A stretch of 40,290 bases of DNA from Clostridium liquoris (GTDB taxonomy: Bacteria; Bacillota; Clostridia; Clostridiales; Clostridiaceae): contig NZ_PVXO01000070.1 in assembly GCF_002995785.1 (NCBI RefSeq), positions 1 through 40,290 on the forward strand. Reading direction: 5' to 3'. This document shows, in pieces, positions 1-8,462 of the stretch. A model generated the notes under the pieces. The model was not told the DNA's origin. It did not search any database and saw only the letters and a list, made by a program, of their open reading frames with translations. Position 1 is the stretch's first letter, and each line of letters begins with the position of its first letter. Made by a program: the position numbers and the translations under genes.

Positions 1-213
1 TTTAAAATTGTGTGTCTAAAAGCCTTTTTGTCATACAGTAAATTAAATTCATAATGTTTTTCTATCCAAATAAGCACTTTTATTACAACCCCTAGTAATT
101 GTTAATTATTGTTTTTCGAATACACTACTATTATATACCCAACCTTTTCAAAATTTTGTCATTTTTTAATATTAATTCCTACTTTTATTTTTTATAATAT
201 GGCAATAAAAATA

Positions 214-251
214 AAAAAATCTGACCTTTTTCTTTAAAGGTCAGATTTTTT
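214..251 (-). terminator. Rho-independent terminator of ftsA-ftsZ
   Basis: A 16-bp perfect stem (214-229 with 236-251) closes on a 6-nt loop, and its 3' arm ends in a T run when read on the minus strand. It lies 16 bp past the ftsZ stop codon. The rest of 1-213 is AT-rich and I see no gene or clear signal in it. Confidence 0.9.
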
Positions 252-266
252 GTTATATTATATATA

Positions 267-1406
267 TTATCTTCTTTGTCTTCTTAAAAATGTTGGTATT
301 TCTAAATCATTTTCACTATAATTGTCAAAACTGTGATCCTTTGATGCTGCAGCTTCTGCACTTGAAGTATTCCCGTTCCTATTGTTAATATTATTTGCTT
401 TATTTGATATATTGTTAATATTAAGACTTTCTTTATCATTACATTTTTCACTTTCAGATTCGAAACCAGTAGCTATAACAGTTATTCTGATTTCATCTTT
501 TAAATTCTCATCTATAACTGCTCCAAATATGATATTTGCATCAGGATCAGCAGCTTGCTGAACTATTTCAGCAGCTTCATTTATTTCAAGTAATCCCAAA
601 TCGCATCCTCCAGTTATGTTTAACAGCACTCCTGTAGCACCAACTATGGAAGTTTCAAGTAATGGACTAGAGATAGCTTGTTTAGCAGCTTCTTGAGCTC
701 TATTATCGCCATTACCTTTACCTACACCCATATGAGCAAGACCTCTGTCTGTCATAATAGTTCTTACATCAGCAAAATCCAAGTTTACAAGACCTGGTAT
801 AGTTATTAAATCAGAAATGCCTTGAACACCTTGTCTTAAAACATCGTCTGCTAATTTAAAGGAGTCCATAAGGGTTGTCTTTTTATCCACTATGCTTAAC
901 AATCTTTCATTTGGTATAGTAACTAAAGTATCTACACTTTCCTTTAAATTTTTTACTCCCATTTCTGCATGAAGCATTCTTTTTCTTCCTTCGAATGGAA
1001 ACGGTTTTGTTACCACTCCTACAGTTAATATCCCCATGGATTTAGCTATCTCTGCTATAACAGGTGCAGCTCCAGTTCCAGTACCGCCGCCCATTCCTGC
1101 AGTTATAAATACCATATCAGCACCCTTTATAGCTTGAGATATTTCTTCCTTACTTTCTTCGGCAGCCTTTTGCCCAATTTCAGGATTTGCTCCTGCACCA
1201 AGACCTTTAGTTAATTTATCTCCTATTTGTATTTTTTGTGAAGCTTGGGATAACATCAACGCTTGTTTATCTGTATTTATAGCTATAAATTCAACATTTT
1301 TTAAGCCTTCTATTATCATTCTATTTAATGCGTTATTTCCTCCGCCACCAATACCAACAACTTTTATCTGAGCAAATTGCTTAACATCCACATCAAAATC
1401 TAGCAC
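267..1406 (-). CDS. ftsZ: Cell division protein FtsZ
   Basis: Tubulin-like GTPase that polymerises into the division ring at mid-cell. The protein is 379 aa, a normal length. The nucleotide-binding signature GGGTGTG is at residues 106-112 and an early glycine-rich segment (GIGGGGNNA) lies near 18-26. The C-terminus has an Asn/Ser-rich linker (about 325-360), then the conserved peptide [11 protein letters not shown], the docking site for FtsA and SepF in this family. The start is GTG, fixed by a strong AGGAGGT ribosome binding site just upstream (1413-1418 on the plus strand). It follows ftsA by 15 bp, so the two are co-transcribed, and a terminator lies directly downstream. Confidence 0.98.
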   Translation of the reverse strand: MLDFDVDVKQFAQIKVVGIGGGGNNALNRMIIEGLKNVEFIAINTDKQALMLSQASQKIQIGDKLTKGLGAGANPEIGQKAAEESKEEISQAIKGADMVFITAGMGGGTGTGAAPVIAEIAKSMGILTVGVVTKPFPFEGRKRMLHAEMGVKNLKESVDTLVTIPNERLLSIVDKKTTLMDSFKLADDVLRQGVQGISDLITIPGLVNLDFADVRTIMTDRGLAHMGVGKGNGDNRAQEAAKQAISSPLLETSIVGATGVLLNITGGCDLGLLEINEAAEIVQQAADPDANIIFGAVIDENLKDEIRITVIATGFESESEKCNDKESLNINNISNKANNINNRNGNTSSAEAAASKDHSFDNYSENDLEIPTFLRRQRR

Positions 1407-1421
1407 AATAATACCTCCTTA

Positions 1422-2705
1422 TTAGAAAAAATCTGTAAAAAACCCTTTTATTTTTGATAAAATTCCATCATTATTTTCTTCTGAATATAATTCCTCATCC
1501 TGTTCCTGCCATGCAGACTTACTATCATTCTTTTTATGATGGCTTTCTTGGGCAGTACTTTGAGTTAAGTCTACTTTTCCTGAATCTATAACGTCCTTTA
1601 CTACACCTACTGCAGTAGAATATATAGGACTAGCTGCACCTACATACTCAGGGGTACCAGCTCTTGCTGGCTTATCCATTATACTCTTACATAGTTCAAT
1701 GCTACCTTTTGTTAAAGCTATACCTCCTCCTACTACAACTATTCCTGATACTTTATCAAGGCATTCATTTACACTTAGTTTTTTCTTAACTAGACATAAA
1801 ATTTCTTCAATTCTTGCACTTATTATCTGGATAAGTAAACTATAATCTACCTCCACCACATTATCATAGTTTGCATTTATTTTTATTTTAAAATCTTCAC
1901 CGGAAGCTTCATTGGGAACTATAACTCTACCATATTTAATTTTTAATTTTTCAGCTTCAGATAAAGGCAATTTTAAACATAATGAAATATCATTAGCTAT
2001 AGCATTTCCACCTATTGGCAGCATATCCTTATAAATTAGCCTGTTACCGTTAAATACAGTAATATTTGTGGTTTCTCCTCCTATATCTAAAAGAAGAGCA
2101 CCTATTTTCATTTCTTCATTATTTAATACCGCCATTGCATTAGCTAAGGGCTGAAACACCATGCCACTTGCATTAATTCCTGCCTTTTTTATGCTCTTAA
2201 ATATATTGCTTATTACTGTGGATTGACATAAAATTATTTGAGCGTCAACTTCTAGCCTTAAACCACACATTCCTATAGGGTCTGTTATATTATCATAACC
2301 ATCTACGATAAACTGTTCTGGTATTACCCCTATAATTTCTTTATCGGATGGTATTGCAATAATTTTAGCTGCTTTTAACACTCTTTCTACATCATTTTTC
2401 TTAATTTCTCTATCTTCAGACGATACCGCCACAACTCCTCTATTCAGAGTAAGTTCACAAATTTCTGCTGGAATTGATATATACGCTTCTGTAATTTTAG
2501 AGTCAATCATTCTTTCTAGCTGTTCAATACAATTTTTGATTCCCACAGCTGTGCTATCTATATCAACTACTATACCTCTTTTTACTCCATTACAAGGAAC
2601 TGAGGTAATTCCAGTTATTTGAATTTTACCATGCTTGTCTAATTTGCCTGCTGCGGCACATACTTTTGAAGATCCTATATCAATTCCTACTACATATTCA
2701 TTCAT
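1422..2705 (-). CDS. ftsA: Cell division protein FtsA
   Basis: Actin-like ATPase that tethers FtsZ filaments to the membrane. The N-terminal phosphate loop (GIDIGSSKVCAA), the second phosphate motif LLLDIGGETTNI and the adenosine motif GIVVVGGGIAL are in the expected order. The last 15 residues (GILSKIKGFFTDFF) form the short amphipathic membrane-targeting helix expected of FtsA, after a charged, probably disordered linker. I chose the ATG at 2705: the GGGAGGG Shine-Dalgarno at 2715-2721 is 9 nt from it but only 3 nt from the in-frame GTG at 2711. First gene of the ftsA-ftsZ pair. Confidence 0.96.
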   Translation of the reverse strand: MNEYVVGIDIGSSKVCAAAGKLDKHGKIQITGITSVPCNGVKRGIVVDIDSTAVGIKNCIEQLERMIDSKITEAYISIPAEICELTLNRGVVAVSSEDREIKKNDVERVLKAAKIIAIPSDKEIIGVIPEQFIVDGYDNITDPIGMCGLRLEVDAQIILCQSTVISNIFKSIKKAGINASGMVFQPLANAMAVLNNEEMKIGALLLDIGGETTNITVFNGNRLIYKDMLPIGGNAIANDISLCLKLPLSEAEKLKIKYGRVIVPNEASGEDFKIKINANYDNVVEVDYSLLIQIISARIEEILCLVKKKLSVNECLDKVSGIVVVGGGIALTKGSIELCKSIMDKPARAGTPEYVGAASPIYSTAVGVVKDVIDSGKVDLTQSTAQESHHKKNDSKSAWQEQDEELYSEENNDGILSKIKGFFTDFF

Positions 2706-2841
2706 CAGCACTTTCCCTCCCTAAGAGAAGCATTACAATTTATATATTCAACAAAAAATTATTTTTTCCTCTAAACTATTAAAAGTTTTTAAATATTTTT
2801 TTGAATTTAATTGAATACTCCTAATATATTCCATACATGAA

Positions 2842-2870
2842 AAAAAGAAAGATTAAAAATCCTTCTTTTT
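2842..2870 (-). terminator. Probable terminator of the glycosyltransferase gene
   Basis: On the minus strand a 13-bp stem with one mismatch and a 3-nt loop is followed by a run of T. It starts 8 bp past the glycosyltransferase stop codon and separates that gene from ftsA. The remaining spacer up to ftsA holds only AT-rich sequence that I cannot assign. Confidence 0.65.
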
Positions 2871-2877
2871 ACTATAA

Positions 2878-4158
2878 TCAATTAGCTTTCTCAAGCTCAG
2901 TTATATCCACATTTCTTGTATGCCTAGTATGGCTCCATTCCTTATCATTCCTATGTATTATACCTTGAATTGATATAGGAAGCCATGTTATTGCATAAAT
3001 GGGATAAATAACATAGTACCAAAAAATCTTTAAATCGAATTTCTTCTCTAAGATTAGTATAAATGGTGTATAAATAAATTGTAATATGGAAATTAATATG
3101 CCGGCAAAAGTTATCATATTAAAATTCATGGAATATATGGATATATATCTCTCCAGATTTACCACAATATCATGCGCCCCAATTACATAATTAAATGCAC
3201 CAATAATCATAGAAAAGCCAAAGAGTATTATTATAATAGGCTGTACACTATATAAAGCACAATCTAGTGCTACGAAACTAAAATCCTTAATGGATTTTTT
3301 TAGAAGCTTAAAGAAATATCTATGAGCTACATCAGCAAACCCCTGCATCCATCTTCTCCTCTGGAACCAAGATTGCGTCAAAGTTAAAGGTTTCTCATCA
3401 TAAATTATGGCATCGTGTGCCCATCCAACCTTATATCCATTTAAAACCAATTTACATGAAAACTCCAAATCTTCCGTTAGGCAGGTAGCTCCCCATCCAA
3501 TGTCCTTTAGTACTTTAGTATCTATACAGAATCCCGTTCCACCAAGCTGATTAGACAATCCTAAATTATTTCTAGACAACTGAAACATTCTATTGGATGT
3601 CCAGAAGGATATGGAATAGCTTCCTGTAATCCAAGTATCCTCCGGATTTTTACTATCCAAATAGCCTTGAACTACTTTATATCCATCACACATTTTTTTA
3701 TTCATTTCTTTCAAGAAATTCTTATGCACTAAATTATCCGCATCAAATACAGCAACAGCATCATATTTTTTGTCCATATTAAATATATTATTAAACATCC
3801 ACTCTAAAGCATAGCCTTTTCCTCTTTTATCTTTATTAAATCTCTTAAAGACTATTGCACCCCTTGACTCTGCATTTAAAGCAGTTTTATCTGTACAATT
3901 ATCTGCAATTACATAGACGTCATACAATTCCTTAGGGTAGTCTAAATTATTTAAACTATCAACTACATTGCCAATTACAATTTCTTCATTATGAGCTGCT
4001 ACTATCAACGCAAAACTTTTTTTGGGCTTTACATCTCTTCTATCCTTTTTTCTCCATATGCCAAAAAATGAAATACATAAGTAATACATTGAAATAATAA
4101 ATACTGTAATGGTTAAAATACGGGAAATCGCATGTATTATACCGCTAATTACTTCCAC
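2878..4158 (-). CDS. Membrane-bound family 2 glycosyltransferase (processive type)
   Basis: A GT2-family enzyme of 426 aa anchored in the membrane, of the kind that polymerises or transfers sugars to an extracellular polysaccharide. There is one N-terminal membrane segment (about 8-33). The cytosolic GT-A domain follows, with DNCTD, the metal-binding FDADN, the catalytic TEDLEF and the QRRRW box that marks cellulose/hyaluronan/PNAG-type processive synthases. About three hydrophobic segments follow between 290 and 410. GTG start preceded by a G-rich ribosome binding site. It resembles IcaA/PgaC-like N-acetylglucosaminyltransferases, but nothing here fixes the sugar. It is a single-gene unit: no deacetylase, exporter or c-di-GMP receptor gene lies beside it. 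Confidence 0.85.
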   Translation of the reverse strand: MEVISGIIHAISRILTITVFIISMYYLCISFFGIWRKKDRRDVKPKKSFALIVAAHNEEIVIGNVVDSLNNLDYPKELYDVYVIADNCTDKTALNAESRGAIVFKRFNKDKRGKGYALEWMFNNIFNMDKKYDAVAVFDADNLVHKNFLKEMNKKMCDGYKVVQGYLDSKNPEDTWITGSYSISFWTSNRMFQLSRNNLGLSNQLGGTGFCIDTKVLKDIGWGATCLTEDLEFSCKLVLNGYKVGWAHDAIIYDEKPLTLTQSWFQRRRWMQGFADVAHRYFFKLLKKSIKDFSFVALDCALYSVQPIIIILFGFSMIIGAFNYVIGAHDIVVNLERYISIYSMNFNMITFAGILISILQFIYTPFILILEKKFDLKIFWYYVIYPIYAITWLPISIQGIIHRNDKEWSHTRHTRNVDITELEKAN

Positions 4159-4195
4159 TTTAACTCCCCCCCTAATTCACAGTTATTTTAGCATA

Positions 4196-4349
4196 AATAA
4201 TGCATAATTACTATAGAATTAAAATAAATTTTTAATTATTTCACATTTGGTAACTAGAAGGACTAACTTTAAGCTTTATATAGCAAAAGTGAAGTATATA
4301 AATATATTTATTTATATATTCATACATAAAGCTTTAATTATGCATTATT
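4196..4349. repeat. Inverted-repeat (MITE-like) element, 154 bp
   Basis: Perfect 15-bp inverted repeats bound it: AATAATGCATAATTA at 4196-4210 and its complement at 4335-4349. Inside are a second inverted pair (AAGCTTTAT at 4271-4279 against ATAAAGCTT at 4326-4334) and a TATATAAATA-type palindrome near 4292-4320. No ORF is present. This occupies most of the gene-free stretch between the glycosyltransferase start and the promoter at 4366. It may be a small mobile repeat or simply a large secondary structure; I see no second copy in the window. Confidence 0.5.
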
Positions 4350-4365
4350 TTAGACATTATGACCT

Positions 4366-4394
4366 TTGTATTTATTTCCATTCCATGTTATAAT
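4366..4394 (+). promoter_or_regulatory. Strong sigma-A-type promoter for the 4.4-4.7 kb transcription unit
   Basis: TTGTAT at 4366-4371 (-35), a 17-bp spacer, and TATAAT at 4389-4394 preceded by TG (extended -10). Transcription would start near 4401. It points away from the minus-strand neighbours and serves nothing except the two tiny ORFs downstream. Confidence 0.7.
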
Positions 4395-4400
4395 AATAAA

Positions 4401-4563
4401 AAATAGTTGTTAAAGTTATAAACAGCTAGAAAAGGGGGTAGAGCCTAATGAGGCGCTACGAACTGATCTATTATCTAGACGTAAGAAGGCTTCATAAAAA
4501 AGATGAATCCTTCTGGTAAATCCTTTACTTTTAATTTGAAAATAAATAAAAGGAGGATTTATT
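4401..4563 (+). ncRNA. Candidate structured leader or small RNA
   Basis: This stretch follows a strong promoter and its core (about 4430-4515) is visibly richer in G and C than the surrounding spacer. It contains a small GCCT/AGGC hairpin near 4443-4454 and a 12-bp stem with one mismatch (4484-4495 with 4503-4514). It does not match any riboswitch or ribozyme consensus I can recall. The same bases contain a 23-codon ORF (4448-4519), so coding and RNA readings compete. Confidence 0.4.
4448..4519 (+). CDS. Possible 23-residue small ORF
   Basis: ATG to TAA, preceded by a GGGGG tract about 9 nt upstream that could serve as ribosome binding site. The product begins MRRYELIYYLDVRR and ends KKDESFW. 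It uses codons uncommon in an AT-rich clostridium (AGG CGC TAC CTG ATC GAC), which argues that the bases may be constrained by RNA structure rather than translation. A hairpin covers its 3' half, so it could also be a leader peptide. I do not recognise the sequence and an open frame this short can occur by chance. Confidence 0.3.
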   Translation: MRRYELIYYLDVRRLHKKDESFW

Positions 4564-4704
4564 ATGGAATCCAAAGGTAAGAAAAATACTCTACCTATGC
4601 GTTCTAGTACAAAGTCAGATAATGAAAAAAAAGATGTACAGATAAGTATGGCATTGGTATCCGATCAGTTTTGCATTAAAATGTTTGATTATATGGTATT
4701 CTAA
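4564..4704 (+). CDS. Small ORF of 46 residues, unknown function
   Basis: ATG preceded by a good AAAGGAGGA ribosome binding site at 4551-4559, ending in TAA at 4702-4704, immediately before a terminator. The N-terminal half is basic and polar (MESKGKKNTLPMRSSTKSDN) and the C-terminal half is more hydrophobic, with one cysteine (ALVSDQFCIKMFDYMVF). There is no signal peptide or domain I recognise. A promoter, ribosome binding site and terminator all placed for this ORF make real expression plausible. It could be a small peptide of any kind; no processing or export genes lie beside it. Confidence 0.5.
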   Translation: MESKGKKNTLPMRSSTKSDNEKKDVQISMALVSDQFCIKMFDYMVF

Positions 4705-4705
4705 T

Positions 4706-4731
4706 AAAAAGGGATCTTAAGATCCCTTTTT
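4706..4731. terminator. Palindromic bidirectional terminator between the small ORF and pilT
   Basis: A perfect 26-bp palindrome with GGGATC/GATCCC flanked by A and T runs. It can fold on both strands (11-bp stem, TTAA loop) with a T run on each. It starts one base after the small-ORF stop codon and ends three bases before the pilT stop codon, so it can end both convergent transcripts. Confidence 0.9.
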
Positions 4732-4734
4732 ATT

Positions 4735-5790
4735 TTACAATGAAATTATTTTAGATAGCATCTCTCTATCCACTGAATAATTCATGGCATCTTCATAGGA
4801 AATCAATCCCTTTTTCTCCATTTCTGCTAGACACATATCCATAGTTCTCATACCATATTTTAACCCAGTCTGCATGGAAGATTCTATTTGATAAGTCTTA
4901 CCTTCCCTAATCATATTCTGAATAGCGGAAGTGGATATCATTACCTCAAGAGCAGCAATTCTCCCATTACCATCTATCTTAGGAACTAATTGCTGAGATA
5001 TAACTCCTTTTAGTACTGCTGCTAATTGAACCTTAACTTGCTGTTGTTGATAAGGTGGAAATACATCTATAATTCTATCCACAGTCTTAGCAGCTCCGAT
5101 AGTATGTAATGTAGAAAACACTAAATGCCCTGTTTCTGCTGCAGTTAAAGCTACAGAGATGGTTTCTAAATCTCTAATTTCTCCAACTAGTATAACATCT
5201 GGATCCTCTCTTAGAACAGATTTAAGAGCACTAGCATAACTTTTTGTATCTTTTCCTATTTCCCTTTGATTTATTATAGATTTATTATGTTTGTGCAAAT
5301 ATTCTATAGGATCTTCTAATGTTACTATATGAGCAGATCTTGTGATATTTATTTCGTTTATCATAGCTGCAAGAGTTGTACTTTTACCACTGCCAGTTGG
5401 TCCTGTAACCAAAACTAATCCTCTTTGTTTTGTAGTTAATTCCTTTATTACTGCAGGGAAATTTAAATCATTTAAAGTTGGGACTTTTAATCCCACTACC
5501 CTAATTGCAGCTGCATCACTTCCCCTTTGCTTAAATGCATTTACTCTAAATCTACCAAGACCTGCCACAGAAAATGATGTATCTAATTCTCCTCTAGAAG
5601 AATATTTATCATATAAATCGTTTAAAATTCCCCTTACATATTTTTCTGTATCTAAAGGAGTTAATTTTTCTCCACCTATATGAGTTAGTTGTCCATTAAC
5701 TCTTATGGTAGGTGGCACACCTACAGTAAGATGTAGATCTGATGCTTTTTCTTTTACGGTAGTCTCTAATAATGTATTTAATGCTATCAA
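4735..5790 (-). CDS. pilT: PilT-type pilus retraction ATPase
   Basis: Hexameric cytosolic ATPase that drives type IV pilus disassembly. From the start chosen here the protein is 351 aa, with Walker A GPTGSGKST at 130-138, Asp box LEDPIEYLH at 158-166, Walker B with VGEIRD near 202-207, and His box ending STLHT near 226-230. The ASDLHLTVG motif close to the N-terminus is typical of PilT. I place the start at TTG 5790: it has a GAGAGGGG ribosome binding site 8 nt upstream (5799-5806), and it gives the usual short N-terminus. The in-frame ATG at 5841 has no ribosome binding site and would add 17 atypical residues. No other pilus gene is in the window, so it stands alone, next to sigK. Confidence 0.92.
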   Translation of the reverse strand: MIALNTLLETTVKEKASDLHLTVGVPPTIRVNGQLTHIGGEKLTPLDTEKYVRGILNDLYDKYSSRGELDTSFSVAGLGRFRVNAFKQRGSDAAAIRVVGLKVPTLNDLNFPAVIKELTTKQRGLVLVTGPTGSGKSTTLAAMINEINITRSAHIVTLEDPIEYLHKHNKSIINQREIGKDTKSYASALKSVLREDPDVILVGEIRDLETISVALTAAETGHLVFSTLHTIGAAKTVDRIIDVFPPYQQQQVKVQLAAVLKGVISQQLVPKIDGNGRIAALEVMISTSAIQNMIREGKTYQIESSMQTGLKYGMRTMDMCLAEMEKKGLISYEDAMNYSVDREMLSKIISL

Positions 5791-6034
5791 TCTTTTTTCC
5801 CCTCTCTTATATGTAAAGTTTTCAAATTTCAATTTGCTCATAAGCTTGAAGCTGAAGCATTAGATCTTATTTATATTTATAGCTTCTAAGGCTTCAGCCT
5901 GTGCTATGAGTTTGGATTTCTTTGGTAAATAGTTTCATAAAAACTACTATAATTATTATTCGTAAACTTTTTGTAAAATTTAATAGTTTCCATTTTATTT
6001 TACAGTAAAATTCTTATAATATCAAAGTATAATC

Positions 6035-6733
6035 TCAAACCCTCCCATTCATTTCTCTATAAAGCTTTTTTAAAGCTCTCTTTTCTATTCTAGACACATA
6101 GGATCTAGATATTCCAAGTAAAGCAGCTATTTCCCTCTGTGTTTTTGGTTTACCATCAATAAGACCATATCTCATTTCAATAACAGATCTTTCCCTATCT
6201 TGAAGACAGGTGCAGATTTTATTATATAATTTTTTTATCTGTATTTTATTCTCCACCATTTCTATTATGGAATCTTCTTCACTGCTCAGCACATCCATTA
6301 AAGAGATTTCATTTCCTTCCTTATCTACACCAATTGGATCCTGAAGGTACACCTCTCCCTTTGTTTTTTTATTGTTTCTAATGAGCATTAATATTTCATT
6401 TTCTATACATTTTGCAGCATAAGTAGCAAGTCTCGTACCTTTATCACTATTAAAGGAATCTATAGCCTTAATCAAACCTACTGTACCAATTGATATCAAA
6501 TCGTCTACATCTTTTCCTGGATAGGAATATTTTTTTACTATATGAGCTACTAGTCTTAAATTTCTTTCAACTAAAACACTTTTTGCTAGGATATCCCCTT
6601 CTTTTAATTTTTTTAAATAATATTGCTCTTCTTTTTCATCTAGTGGTTGAGGGAAAGAATTATTGCCTGAAACGTAAGCTGTCAAGAAAATACTATCACC
6701 AATTATATTCAATAAACAATTTACTAGAAACAC
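6035..6733 (-). CDS. sigK: Pro-sigma-K, late mother-cell sporulation sigma factor
   Basis: RNA polymerase sigma-70 family factor for late mother-cell genes (coat, cortex). It is 232 aa. A hydrophobic N-terminus of about 20 residues (MFLVNCLLNIIGDSIFLTAY) precedes NNSFPQPL, matching the inhibitory pro-sequence cut by SpoIVFB in Bacillus. Region 2 (DLISIGTVGLIKAIDSF...TYAAKCIENEI) and region 4.2 with its helix-turn-helix (TQREIAALLGISRSYVSRIEKRAL) are intact. GTG start with a GGAGGAA ribosome binding site. The gene is continuous: there is no skin-type prophage interruption. Confidence 0.95.
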   Translation of the reverse strand: MFLVNCLLNIIGDSIFLTAYVSGNNSFPQPLDEKEEQYYLKKLKEGDILAKSVLVERNLRLVAHIVKKYSYPGKDVDDLISIGTVGLIKAIDSFNSDKGTRLATYAAKCIENEILMLIRNNKKTKGEVYLQDPIGVDKEGNEISLMDVLSSEEDSIIEMVENKIQIKKLYNKICTCLQDRERSVIEMRYGLIDGKPKTQREIAALLGISRSYVSRIEKRALKKLYREMNGRV

Positions 6734-6806
6734 TTTTGTTCCTCCAAATAGTGCTTATTTATATAATATGATTTTTGTTTTATAAAAGTGCATGTACATA
6801 TGAATA

Positions 6807-8462
6807 TTATTTATTTTTTATAACTTTTTCTGCTATATCCTTAAATATAGGTGCTGCAGTGCTTCCTCCACTTTCAGAGTTTTTATCTATGTCCTTTACA
6901 AATACCACCATAGAATAATATTTATCATTATGCTTAAAATATCCTGTAAACCAGCCATCAGAATATTCCCTTTTTTCATTTTTATTTTCCTTATTCTTTA
7001 CAATTTCAATACGCTCTGTGGAACCAGTTTTTCCACCCACCTCTGCTCCTTGGATCTTGGCAGCTCTTCCAGTACCATTATTCACTACCCTTTTCATGAT
7101 TTCCTTTACTTCATTAGCTGTAGAGTTAGATAATACTTCATGCTGTTCCCTATTGATTTTTTCTATCTCTTTATTATTAATATCTATATATCCATCAATA
7201 ATATTAGGTTTTACATATGTTCCCTTATTCACTACGGTATTTACTATACTTATAGCCTCTATAGGGGTTATTCTCATATTTTGCCCTATGGAAGTTATAG
7301 CTAAACTTCCATCCTGTAGCTTAGGATCTTTTATCTCTAAAGCACCCTTTTGTTCTCTGTCCAATCCTAGTACCTTTTCAAAAAGCCCCTGTTTCTCGCT
7401 TAATTCATTTATTTTTTCAGCTCCTACCTTTATTCCTAGTTGTGAATACACATCATTACAGGAAACTGTAAAAGCCTCTTCCACAGTCAATTCACCATGT
7501 CCTCTAACTTCTTTATTCTTTGTGTTTTCATAATTCCCTTTGCAAATAAAATTGTCCTGTAGTGATATATTGTTATTCTCTAAAACTCCTTCTAGAACAA
7601 TGGTCTTAAATATCGAGCCTGGAAAAAAGCCGTTAAGTGTTTCCGCCCCTATATTTACATTGGGCAAAGTGTCATCCTTTTGCACCATTGCTTTTATTTT
7701 TCCTGTATTGCTTTCCATTAATATTACACCAATTTGCTCATATTTATTGTATTTACTATTTAGTATTGCTTTTATCTCCTCTTGCAAATCCTTGTCTAAG
7801 GTAAGCCTTACATTTTTATTGTTATCTAAAATACTTTTTTTGCCTTCCTTTATGTTTCCATCCATATCTATATTAAATTCTATCTGGGGTATCCTATTTT
7901 GTTTCACATTATTATATATGCTCATCTCTAATGAATCCTTATGTTTAAAATTATTATCATTAGAATTCTTAGGATTAGTAATAATATTTTCTATTTTCCA
8001 AGCCTCACTTCTATCTACCTGTGAATATGCAAAAATGTAAAATCCTCTTATCCCTTTTATTTCTTTTAACTTTTCATAGGTAGTTTCATCTATATCAAAA
8101 TATAGCTTCTGACTACTATTTAAATACTTGGTATCTGTAAGATCATAGTCACTATCGTAACTTTTTAATGTATATAATAATTTTAAAAACTCTTCATAAT
8201 CCGTGTCCATATTATTTTTAATAAATACATTGGGTATTATTACTGCCTTATATTTTTTATTATATTTCAATAGATCCTTTCCATTGCAATCCAATAACTT
8301 GTAATTTAATTCCTCTATATTTTCTTTATACATATATTGTGAATCAGCTATAACACTTAGTTCATCGGCTTTTTTATACTGCAGATTTATAACTTTACTA
8401 TATAATATAGAAAAGCTTATTATAAAAACTAGAAAAATAATACAACATCTTTTTTTATACAT
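6807..8462 (-). CDS. Class B penicillin-binding protein (transpeptidase)
   Basis: D,D-transpeptidase that cross-links peptidoglycan outside the membrane. It is 551 aa from the ATG at 8462, with an N-terminal membrane anchor (about 6-24). A divergent, low-complexity region of about 190 residues sits where class B proteins have their dimerisation domain. The transpeptidase domain follows, with SIFK at 283-286 (catalytic Ser283), SCN at 334-336 and KTG at 478-480. The in-frame GTG at 8477 is less likely, because it lies within the GGGGTG that would serve as ribosome binding site for the ATG. Sitting beside sigK it could be a sporulation enzyme (SpoVD/PbpI-like), but this is inference from position only. 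Confidence 0.85.
   Translation of the reverse strand: MYKKRCCIIFLVFIISFSILYSKVINLQYKKADELSVIADSQYMYKENIEELNYKLLDCNGKDLLKYNKKYKAVIIPNVFIKNNMDTDYEEFLKLLYTLKSYDSDYDLTDTKYLNSSQKLYFDIDETTYEKLKEIKGIRGFYIFAYSQVDRSEAWKIENIITNPKNSNDNNFKHKDSLEMSIYNNVKQNRIPQIEFNIDMDGNIKEGKKSILDNNKNVRLTLDKDLQEEIKAILNSKYNKYEQIGVILMESNTGKIKAMVQKDDTLPNVNIGAETLNGFFPGSIFKTIVLEGVLENNNISLQDNFICKGNYENTKNKEVRGHGELTVEEAFTVSCNDVYSQLGIKVGAEKINELSEKQGLFEKVLGLDREQKGALEIKDPKLQDGSLAITSIGQNMRITPIEAISIVNTVVNKGTYVKPNIIDGYIDINNKEIEKINREQHEVLSNSTANEVKEIMKRVVNNGTGRAAKIQGAEVGGKTGSTERIEIVKNKENKNEKREYSDGWFTGYFKHNDKYYSMVVFVKDIDKNSESGGSTAAPIFKDIAEKVIKNK

Noticed and set aside
1-213. Gene fragment at the left edge
   Set aside because: All frames are broken and the bases are AT-rich; nothing beyond the ftsZ terminator can be supported.
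4430-4520. Resemblance of GAGGCGCTACGAACTGA to the 5' side of a lysine riboswitch
   Set aside because: The remaining conserved parts of that riboswitch, such as the GCCGAAG core and the closing P1 strand, are missing and no lysine gene follows.
5342-5683. Plus-strand open frames opposite pilT, the PBP, alaS, typA and others
   Set aside because: They lie opposite strongly conserved coding regions, lack ribosome binding sites, and their products are Ser/Ile/Leu/Phe-rich as expected of antisense frames.
5851-5898. GCTGAAGC/GCTTCAGC inverted repeat upstream of pilT
   Set aside because: Only 8 bp with a 32-bp gap and no promoter or T run; too weak to call.
6035-6733. Possible skin-type excision site in sigK
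   Set aside because: The frame is continuous from pro-sequence to region 4, with no recombinase gene or repeat that would mark an insertion.
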